Source: Hirudo medicinalis
Taxonomy: Eukaryota > Annelida > Clitellata > Hirudinida > Hirudinidae
DNA: 64,000 nt
Direction: 5' to 3'
Assembly (NCBI GenBank): GCA_011800805.1
Contig: MPNW01000391.1
Location: forward strand, 2,501-66,500
Shown here: piece by piece, positions 25,801 to 34,550 of the stretch
How positions within the stretch are numbered: the first letter of the stretch is position 1
How the letters are laid out: the number at the start of each line of letters is the position of its first letter
Notes under the pieces: model-generated
Told to the model about the DNA's origin: nothing
Seen by the model: the letters and a program-made list of their open reading frames with translations, nothing else
The model's database searches: none
Position numbers and translations under genes: made by a program

Positions 25801-26747
25801 TCCAACTGGTTCCAGGACTTCCTCATGCAATGGATCTATTTATAACAGCAACAATTATACCAGCAATAATAATAATTTTAGTAATAATAATAATAATAAT
25901 ATTGATGATGATAATAATAATAATAATAATAATAATATTGATGATGATAATAATAATAATGATGATGGTACTAATAATATCAATAACAATAATAATAAAT
26001 AATGACGATGATATCGAATAGCACAACAGCAATTACTGCACAATTAAAATATCATGAATAATAAACTATTTGAAATAATAATAACAATTAGAGTAAGTAA
26101 TAATTGTGCTGTTGATTTCATAATGATCCTCAAATTTAGCGAGTTGATAATTTGTACTCAATTAACCTAAATGAGGAAGAGTCTTCTTCAATGCATGTGT
26201 CAACCGTTCCATGACATGCTCTCTTTCTTTGACATCGTTGTCGTAGAGTTGATTGCTTCCTGGCATTTTTATTTTATTGCATTTTGTTGCATAAAATTTT
26301 AAGCAAATAAAAATTATTAGATATGAATGTACAAATTTATATAGGACTTAGGCACCCCTGACGTTATGCAAATGTAAATTAACTATTATTATGATTATTA
26401 TTATTATTAGGACTAAATAAATGTATAAAATCTTCGAATTCTGGTTTTTATATGCGATTATGGGCATTTCTTAGTTTCGAATATTTTGTCAGAAGCAATT
26501 CCATTAAGGTTTTAAAAAATTGATGGGCTACTCTAGCAACAAGCCATTGATTTGAATATTAATGATTAAAGGCATCCAATCCGATGAAATGAGTAATCTC
26601 GATACATTTTAGCCACAACAACTAACTTTGTACGTCTTGTAAGACTGCGTTCAAAATATCGAAATATTCACTCATGTCTCTCATGGGCAGCAGATTATCG
26701 TTGTTTTGTAGAGATTCTTGGATATTTTGAATAATGTCACCAGCCAT
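21343..26747 (-). CDS. Second non-canonical nucleotidyltransferase (TUTase/poly(A) polymerase-like), altered DxD motif
   Basis: Ten exons: 26747-26627, 26259-26167, 25835-25732, 25512-25327, 24907-24818, 24665-24552, 23873-23799, 23536-23341, 23239-23165, 21524-21343; phases close to 411 residues. It has the Cid1-like core only: VGSMVTELSTKKSDLNFSL (Gly83-Ser84, Asp95, Asn97), CCDLTL (third carboxylate Asp161), AYAKWDERFQVLGHSMKHL, STEGGLSNYVYLIMV with PPVLPVLQE, GCNVWFF, and SAGRLWLDMLRFYAVDFG with LVVLDPFDRGNN. The family needs D-x-D plus D for two metal ions; here the second is Asn, so activity is doubtful. The exon ending PPVLPVLQE is 114 bases with the same boundaries as in the TUT4/7 gene 19 kb away, which supports a shared origin. 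The last exon is least certain: it carries a strong internal donor and an AT-rich hydrophobic end. Confidence 0.85.
21581..21760 (+). repeat. Dispersed-repeat-like segment (candidate mobile element terminus)
   Basis: TCTGTAATATAAAACAGAAA followed by GTTCGTTCG, GTCTGTCCC and GACATGAAATTTGCATAC resembles a type of interspersed repeat end seen in many invertebrate genomes. It lies in the last intron of the second nucleotidyltransferase gene. No second copy is visible in this window, so class is not assigned. Confidence 0.25.
21775..21880 (+). repeat. tRNA-related SINE fragment with B box
   Basis: GGTTCGAGTCCC at 21841-21852 is a perfect pol III B box, preceded by an anticodon-arm-like TTGCCTCTCGCAAAGG and followed by GACGTGGGAGCACC, like the end of a tRNA. 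The 5' half (A box, D arm) is not recognisable, so it is not a working tRNA. It lies in an intron. Confidence 0.5.
22756..22872. repeat. (AAT)n microsatellite
   Basis: A long AAT array explains all poly-Asn, poly-Ile and poly-Leu frames at 22.6-22.95 kb. It lies in an intron of the second nucleotidyltransferase gene. Confidence 0.95.
22996..23145. repeat. (ATC)n microsatellite beside a coding exon
   Basis: The ATC/CAC array starts 20 bases inside the intron after the exon ending at 23165. The poly-Asp frame read from it on the minus strand is open from the exon but is intronic, because the donor at 23164 (GTCAAA) precedes it. Confidence 0.8.
24050..24142. repeat. ATTCATCGATTCATCA minisatellite
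   Basis: About ten degenerate eight-base units (ATTCATCA / ATTCATCG / ATTCATTG) in an intron of the second nucleotidyltransferase gene. Confidence 0.85.
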
Positions 26748-27319
26748 TACTTCGATATATTTAAGGTTAATGTGAAACAATCAAACGTAATCGAAATCGA
26801 AATTCCAAAATTTCATGAAATTACCTAAACAAAGAAGCTTCGAGTAGCACTTTAGAGCGCCATTTTTTTAAACTTAGAAAGTTTAATGCATATGTTTAAA
26901 TTTTGATATTTTAAACGACTTATTTTTGACAGTGTCAGAGTCTGCTAGCAACTTAATTTACCTTAAGTGGTCCGTCTTTCGTCCCATTTATTTGTTCCAT
27001 GACTAGTCATGGATAACCCAAGTGCCACGGATGAGGTTACTGGAACGACTCTGTATGATGGTGGTAAAGCCACCACATTCAGATTCATTACCATTATCAT
27101 TAATGGTCAATAAGACCTATTAAATTTGCTAAATATAGGCTGGAAATTTTTAAAAAGTTAGTTTGCACCACCGTCATCATTTATAATCACGACCGCAACG
27201 AAAAATAAACACTGGTCCACTTGGTTATTTCATTTGGAGAACGGTGATGCCAATGGGATCATGTTGTAATAGAAGAAGCTGTATGGGTTTTGTAACGTTG
27301 CATCAGAATATTGCAAAAT
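26748..27319. promoter_or_regulatory. Head-to-head promoter region
   Basis: The second nucleotidyltransferase (-, ATG 26747) and the cupin-like gene (+, ATG 27320) diverge from this 572-base stretch, which must hold both promoters. It contains a short ORF from ATG 27008 (MDNPSATDEVTG) whose frame does not join the downstream gene. A splice acceptor-like CATCAG lies 13 bases before the ATG at 27320. Confidence 0.5.
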
Positions 27320-28944
27320 ATGGAAGATCACCGCAAATTAAAAGACTTGGAAGACGAAATTTCCAGATTGATTGATTATGCCTTCGATCATGGCATTGAA
27401 AAGGATAGAATTAAACAGCTATCGGTGATATCGTACGACGAATATTTGCATATGAAAAAAAAGAAAAGTTACAAAATTAAGATATTTAGTATTTTTGCTG
27501 TAATCTTGCTGGTGGTTGTCACAACATATTGTCTTTGCTGTTCCAAGATTGGTTTTGCATTTCTGAGGCTTTCTCTGATGAAGGTATGTTATTTTTTCAT
27601 AACCATTTACAATACATAGATTTATATTTTTGATTTACATAAAACGCTTCAATCATCTTTAGCATTATTATTATAATTATTATTATTATTAATTATTATC
27701 ATTATTATTATTATATCATTATTATTATTATTATTATTTGCATTTAACATTGTTTAGCTCCTCCCACTTTGGGATTGGACTTCAATTTACAAAAAAAACT
27801 GTGTTATGCCCAACCCATTCTATGACAAGACATGGGATCCCCAAGTCAGCCATGACTGTTCTGTGAGTTTATTGAAAAGAATTTGTTTCCAACTCCAAAT
27901 TCGTCTGATGGGATAACAGCACAATATGAAACATTGACAATTTACCTTGTGAAGATTTAAGAAAATTTTCATACTAAATACAACTATAAACAAATACATA
28001 ATAATTTGAATCTTCAAAATAATTAACCTCAGACTTGTCAGGGAATCCAAGTCATGCCAAAGTTGTCAAACTTGTCGGGCAAAGAGACACTCCATAAATA
28101 CCTAGTCCCCAACATTCCCATCATAATCAGTGGGGCCACCAATGACTGGCCAGCCAGGAAACATTTCACACTTCAATTCCTCATGAGGGTCTCAATGTTT
28201 ACCAGCTACAATTGGAATTTCTGACCTACAAATCTAACTTTTCATTGGCAGCTATATCTAGATGACCCGATTCTGTCGTCGACTCCTCCCTGTTTATTCT
28301 CCAGTAGCTTTGACGACCCCATCTTACATAACGTTGCAAATTACTTGACTCAAAAACATAACACAGAGGCTTCATTTTACATGCATTGGTTAGCTGATGT
28401 TGAGTAATTAACATAAATTATTAACATCAAAGAATCATCATAATCATCACTCTCACTGTTTGAATCAGGGAAAATTGTGAAAAGAAAGCTGTCAAGGTAC
28501 TGAGGAGCTTTTACAGGCGACCGGCATTCATCCATTCATCGGTCGAGGTGGCCCCGGTCAATTGGCTGGTGGTTTCGACCAATCACGAAGCAACAGATTT
28601 CATTAAAGTGTTTTTTTTTATTTTGCGATGCTTTTTTTGAAGAGTTTTAAACTCAAAAATTATTCTAATTCCACTCGGCTATGTCAAGAAAAGCGAGTAT
28701 GAACTCATCTCTGTCCTAAGAGCCTGATATAACCTATTTCCCATACATTCAAATATAATGCTTGTGAATCTCTTTTTAAAGTCTACTTTTTGAACTTCTG
28801 ACCCAACAGACTGACCCAGAAACCCCATTATCTTGGTTCGCACAAGTCAAGGGCTCTTTGAAAATCAGACTCCAGGCATCGTCGTGCAACGCGACGTGTC
28901 CCGACCTCTACGCCGTCCTACAGGAGGGTGATATAGGTCGTTAA
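27320..28944 (+). CDS. Single-pass membrane protein with cupin/JmjC-like fold, uncharacterised
   Basis: Six exons: 27320-27583, 27758-27862, 28033-28188, 28252-28388, 28469-28607, 28810-28944; phases close to 311 residues. The N-terminus is charged and helical, a Lys-rich stop (KKKKSYK) is followed by one membrane segment at about 53-73 (IFSIFAVILLVVVTTY), and the rest should be lumenal or extracellular with paired Cys. IPIIISGATNDWPA resembles the opening strand of cupin_8/JmjC hydroxylases. I do not see a clear His-x-Asp iron-binding motif, so catalysis is not claimed. The later exons (FYRRPAFIHSSVEVAP, NWLVVSTNHEAT) look like a beta-rich domain. I do not recognise a named orthologue. The function is unknown. 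Confidence 0.7.
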
Positions 28945-29808
28945 GACCGGCCAATTATTCGTATACATAATTTTATGCGTGATAACATCGATGCGAAGAA
29001 TATCTGCAAGGCCGGGGACACCCTCTGGCAGGGGCGCTACTTAAATGGCATGTCGATTAAAAAGTTCCTTCACATCCTACTCGGATGCGTAAGGCACTCA
29101 AAAGATCGGATGAATATAAAGTGCGTGCATCGCGTACAATACCTTGCTTTACCATTAACTGTTCTGTTAAATCAACTGCAGATTGTTGTAACTTTTTCAG
29201 TTCTTTGGACACAGCCTCATTGGCAGTTTGCATACAAGCCGGTGAAAGGATCGACGACAGGCCACTCCATATCCATGCTTTTTGGGGGTTTCCTTGACTA
29301 ATTGGTACAGATTAGTAAAGCACTCAACTGTCACCTTCTCCTTCTCCATTATATTACTTAATACAGGCTAATCCCCACCTTTCACTGTGACTGATGAGGA
29401 TGTGAACTGATATTCTATTTCAGTCCTCAAGCATTCAATTTCAATGTGTCTGTTCCCAAGAAAGTTTATTGACTTAAGTTTATATCATGTCTTTCAGTTC
29501 AAGATGTCTTTCAATGGAAAGATTATTTCATACAACTGAATAAATTTCATGCCAAATGCAAACATTGTGAGACAAAATGGCTAATCAAATAATAATAATA
29601 AAAATCACAATTTTCAAAGTAAATTGCAGAACCAATCACTTTCAAGCAGTTCTGGTTATTTGCACTCAGTAATGGAAGATAATTTCTATTTATAGACAAT
29701 ATTTGTCTTCAAAGAGGACCTTAACAAAATACACTATTGGGTCATAATCAAAACAAGGGCTATGGGATATGTACATGTTAGAGTGTCCCACGTTGGCAAT
29801 CAATTTTC
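28945..29808. other. Short intergenic region with a broken ORF
   Basis: It holds a frameshifted ORF on the minus strand (29349-29057). Otherwise AT-rich with no gene seen. Confidence 0.5.
29057..29349 (-). pseudogene. Small frameshifted ORF, possible pseudogene or misassembled gene
   Basis: On the minus strand, ATG at 29349 opens MEKEKVTVECFTNLYQLVKE. One frame over, from about 29290, the sequence reads AWIWSGLSSILSPACMQ and then a Lys/Gln-rich helical stretch with SKELKKLQQSAVDLTEQL, ending at a stop at 29057-29059. Both halves have coding-like composition and would make about 95 residues if one base were gained or lost, near the ACCCCCAAAAAG homopolymers at about 29284-29295. I do not recognise the family. 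It could be a pseudogene, a sequencing error, or chance. Confidence 0.3.
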
Positions 29809-32800
29809 TCAATTCTTTGAACCTTTGCCCTGAATTCTGGCACTCCTTCTGAGAGCAGGGTTCAAATTTTCCTGAGATTCTGGTTCTTCATCCTTGCCTG
29901 ACCATCGTGGGATTCTAGAAGCTACCTTTGGCTGGCTGCTTCTTTTCAAACTTGTGCTTGATGTCTGCGAACCTGCTTGCGAAATCTCAGAGGCTTCTTT
30001 GGCTGCAGTTTTAAGGTCGGTGACATCCTCCAGAGTTACGACATTTGATGACTCAGTTTCTTCATTCGATTTCTTGCCCACTAGTATCTCAGCTGTAGTA
30101 GATGACTTTGAATCTTTGGTGGCTGGCTTTCTAATTCTTGTTTTTGGTCCAGGCTGAGCAATTTTGGAGACCTTAAGACTTCTCAAGGAATATTTCTGTT
30201 GGGATGACTCTCCAGCTGTTTGTTCAATGGAAAGTGATATTTCAGAAGATTCTAAGCTATCAGATGATTTATCACTAATCTTGGACAACTGCACAGCAGC
30301 AAGCTCATGTTGTTCTGACTTGTCAACATGAGTTATTGATGGACATGAGAGGTCTGGTGATTGAAGAGATGCAAAGGCAGAAGTTGTATGATATGTGAGA
30401 GGTGAACTGGTAGGAGTTTCTAGTAATTGATTTAAGAGCTCCTTGTGAGCTTCATTCTTTCCTATGGATGAAAGTCTCTCAGAACCAGAAATTACCAGAC
30501 TTTTTGAGTTACTTTTGGACAGAGTGGGGGACTGAAGCCTTTTGGGTGGAGTCTGCCTTGTTAAATTGTGGATACTTGATCCACTTTGAAAGGAAGCCAC
30601 TACTTCTAGTGAAGAACTTTTCACTGCATTTGAATCATCTTTTGCAACATCGACAATTGGTATTTTGGGACCGTCTTTACTTTCATCAGATGGTTTCGAT
30701 GAACTGTCATCGACTGTGATGTGTTCTTTCTCTTTAGATTCATGTTCGTTGATAACCTTGGAATCTTCCGGTAGGTCTCTCATCAAATCCTTAGATTTTG
30801 ATGCTTTTCCATCAAACAGAGTCTTTGCACCATCATTGCCAAGTAAGATTTCACAACCATCTTTCTTCTCAGTTTCTTGGGGCTTATCATGAGCTCCTTC
30901 TGTAATGGTAATAAATGAAGTATAGAAATCTTCTGGGAATTTCTCTTCAAAGATGTTCTCACTGGAATCCTCCTTCATGCTCTCTTCATCATCATTGGCG
31001 CTTAAACTCTCAATACTTTCCTTTGTCTCGGATTCTTCGGGCTCCTCACACAAGATTTCTTCATTCTCAAGAGTTGAAGCATTGAAATCCTCGGGGACTT
31101 TCTCTTTGAGAATGTCCTCACTGGGATTTTCCATCATGTTCTCTTCTTTCATTACTGAATTTGATATTTTATTGCTTTCTTTGATCTCAGATTCTTTGGG
31201 CTCCTCGCGTGGTCTTACTTCACTGTCCAAATCTTCGGAGATTTTCTCTTCAATAGTGTCTTTGATGGGATCTTCCTCGAGGCCTACATCCATGTGATCC
31301 ATTGCACTAGATTCATTTTCTCTGTTGCTAGGAAAAAAAGCTTCAACTGGTGTTGTTACATTAGGCTCTTCCACAACTCCTTTGTCCTTTGATTGTTCAA
31401 TATTCAGATCGATATCAGCCTCAAGTCCTAGTGAGAGCTTAGCCCGTTTACAATGATGTTCCGAATCTCCAATTGGAACATCATCTTCAACATCATCACT
31501 GTCGTCGTCATACTTCCTCTTGAGATTGCTAGCTTTAGGTTCTGGAGATGTGAATGTGTTGTTGAGTGGATCAACATTTGTTGAGACTTCAACAACTGAA
31601 CTCTCTATTATATCTGAGATTTTGTTGTCGACAAAATCACCACTTTTACTATTTCCTTCTTCATCTTCACATGTCAGATCTATTGCCTCAAATGAGTTTT
31701 GGCTTTCATTGCCTTCTCCTTTCTCACTAGAAATGTCGACATCGTCACTTTCCGATGTTGAGTCACAAGTAGATTCTGTTTCCATAAGAATCACGTCGTC
31801 ACTGCCAGAGTCTTGCATCGAAGAGCTCGAGGGATCATTGATGATATCTCTTTTTTTGCTCCAAAATGAAACATCCTCATCATCACTGCTGCTAATACTT
31901 TCTGCATCACAATCAAATTTCTTCCTAATTACATGTTCATCATCACTGAGGTAACTAATATCTTCTGAATCAGAATCTCCTGACTGAAATATAAAAAAAG
32001 CACAAGGATAATATTGCAATCTCTGGAATATTACTTTATTGAGCTAGCAAGAATTATAATTACAAATGTGTCCAATTAAGATGTTATAATATTCAAAAGT
32101 AGTTGTCCAAGTTGCTTATAATGTACGTTATGGTGTATTTGATGATATAATAATCTATATATTTTCTCATTAATCGTGTAAATGGCTGAAAATTTGCATC
32201 ATCAAAAACATTGAAGGCTTTGAAAAAATATAACAAATGCAACATATTGGTCTCAAAAATTGAACCAAAATTTCTTACGCACCACGGCCGGTTGAGGTAA
32301 CGCTTTGATTTTCTTGAATAATGTCTACAAATATAAGTTCCATTCATCGTAATTAATGTGATTCAAATCGAATGTCATTGTAAAGATTACAGAAATGTGT
32401 GCCTTGCAAAAGTCAAAACAAATTTGGATAAAATAGGATCTCTCCGCTTACATTTACAATCGAATCCAAAACAGAAACATTGCGATGGTTCACGAGTTCA
32501 TCCCTGATCTTTTTGTCATTTTGTGTATTTTGAATATTTAAGGAACTCAGAGCTTTCCTGTCCACCTTCTCGAGCCACTTTAAGTAATTCGTTGGTGGGA
32601 GGAGCGTCGATGCCTCCTGTTTGCAATGCAATGAATTTGAATGTAATTTTTGCATTTTAATAATTGTTTCATCATTAATGATCTCAATTTATCTCACAAA
32701 CCAGTAGCTCGCTGGAGAGCTCCTTTGGCCACAGTGAGGACAATTTCTTGTGGACGACGAGGTATTTTGTGTAGGTTTCTGGGTCAGAATTCGACTTCTG

Positions 32801-33131
32801 GGTCAGGCACTTTCTGATTAATAAATTGCAGTGCAAATTGGTTACATATCCATGCTGCACACTCATGTTTAATTCAAAAGTTTAAATTATTTTCAGAAAT
32901 TAAAATTTATTAGTTTAGCATGTTGGATCAGCTGATCACCAAATGCTAGTTATGCATCACGTGGTAATTCCTTATGTACCTGCAGATAGGTCTCAATAAA
33001 TCCAGATGTGTCTTATCCAAAGACCTCAATTGCAAGAGAACATCCAGGTAGAGGTGAGTGTTGCTGGAGAGGAGCAAGGATACCTTTAGAAGGATCGTGC
33101 TGGATTCTTCTGATCTCCTTTTGGCGGACAT
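29809..33131 (-). CDS. Acidic, mostly disordered protein of unknown function (nuclear-type)
   Basis: Five exons: 33131-32980, 32813-32702, 32616-32452, 32324-32283, 31983-29809; phases close to 881 residues. The first 158 residues look folded and helical (LLKVSLLLSSNTHLYLDVLL, then YLKWLEKVDRKALSSL). The last exon is one 725-codon block, very rich in Glu, Asp, Ser and Lys, with an imperfect repeat of about 55 residues in three copies, each containing an E-K-x-x-E-D motif followed by E-x-x-E-x-x-E-x-K-E/K. The C-terminus is basic (RRSARIQGKG) and could bind nucleic acid or chromatin. MSAKRRSEESS at the start also looks nuclear. I do not recognise the family. Upstream exons cannot be excluded. 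Confidence 0.62.
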
Positions 33132-33285
33132 TATCCTGATAATAATCTTGAATGTTATTTAAGCTATGAATAAGAAAACCACACAAAATGGCAATGTAAT
33201 TATATTTATTGTTTGTTCCAGCTAGATACAGAATGTACAAACTAAAAAATTAATAAAATACTAGACAGATACAACAACTCAAGAT

Positions 33286-34022
33286 CTAGAAAACAAGTTG
33301 AGCTAACTTCGACAGGCACAGTGTGGAGTCCACATAAGCTGCCAGTACAGCTGGCATAATCTTTTCATACGTTGTGTCTCTCTCAGCAGAACCTCCCTAA
33401 TAAATAAATAAAATATTTAACATGTAATATCTTATTAATTGTAACAATCAAAATGTGTGCTTGAACACATTTCACTGGATGACTTCCATTTCATTTAATA
33501 ATTAATAATAATGATAGTTATAATAGCAATTATAATAACTTCTAATCATTTAATAGTAATTCTAGTCTAAATTGACATAAAAACCTTGTTTTGGGACCTC
33601 TTCAAATGGACCCAAGCCAGAAAAGCAATTGTATCTTTTTGGAGTAATCTTAGTCTTTTAAAGAGACAATTAATTTAAATAAGTGACTGGTATAGATAAT
33701 TATCTTAGACAAATCATCTTGAAAGATTTACTTTTTGTTTGACATTTCTTTCATGTTTAGCCCACGTGTGCATCTGAAAGTTAATTTGGATGATTTAAAG
33801 CCTGGATGTCAAAGAATGAACGAGTCTCTTCCAGTTGGTTTTAGTTGTTTGGCGAATGACTTGTTGGTTTGTTGCAAATCGTTCAAGGAAATAATATATC
33901 CTTTCTATGTCTATTTAAGAAGCTCATGATCTTATAAAGATCGTTGCATTTACCCACCCTACGTAATGTTCCATGGCATCGCTCAAGTTTTTGCGGACAG
34001 ACTCTTTGTAAATGTTCCACAT
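33286..34022 (-). CDS. Tiny two-exon gene or 3' part of one, unknown
   Basis: Exons 34022-33954 and 33396-33286 join in phase to 59 residues beginning MWNIYKESVRKNLSDAMEHY and ending LSKLAQLVF. An acceptor (TTATTGCAG) lies six bases before the ATG, so the first exon here may be preceded by a non-coding exon or by more coding sequence. The Glu/Lys/Tyr-rich helix looks real, but there is no recognised domain. The stop is 155 bases before the start of the acidic gene on the same strand; they could be one gene with different splicing. Confidence 0.35.
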
Positions 34023-34550
34023 CGCGATTCTGCAATAAGATAATATTTCAAGAAATTATCTACGGATAAATTATAATTTAGATGGCAGTGCTAAGTGGAT
34101 CCGAATTTCTTACGATAACAGAAAGTCGATGATAATAGTTCTTGATCTTTGAAAAACGATAATTAAAAAAGGTTTGGCGCATGTGATAAACAATAAACCA
34201 TAGAAATGAATTTTGAATTCTGTAAACAAATCCAAAAAATAATTTGTTAAACATATCCTAGTAAATTAAACTATTTCTTAAAAATATAATTCAAAGAAAT
34301 TATACATAATTTGTATTTATAATTAAATTATTCTTTAGAAATTAGATGATTTGAAATTGCTTATGCTTCCTCATCTCTCCACCTTTTAATTGTAGCCCCC
34401 ATATTTTTCCCTTATCCCGAATTTCCATATAATCAGTTTCAAATTACGAATTCTCCTCGTCCCTTCACAATAAAAACTATAAAAACTTGTAAATTTAAAA
34501 TAAACTTTTGTTGAGCGACAAACGATAGTAAGAAACAGAATTAAACTTGA

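Noticed and set aside
27008..27112. Short ORF MDNPSATDEVTG upstream of the cupin-like gene
   Set aside because: Possible donors within it leave one base, while the acceptor before 27320 needs two, so it does not join the gene in frame.
29894..31954. Ser/Leu-rich plus-strand ORFs
   Set aside because: They are shadows of the acidic gene on the minus strand.
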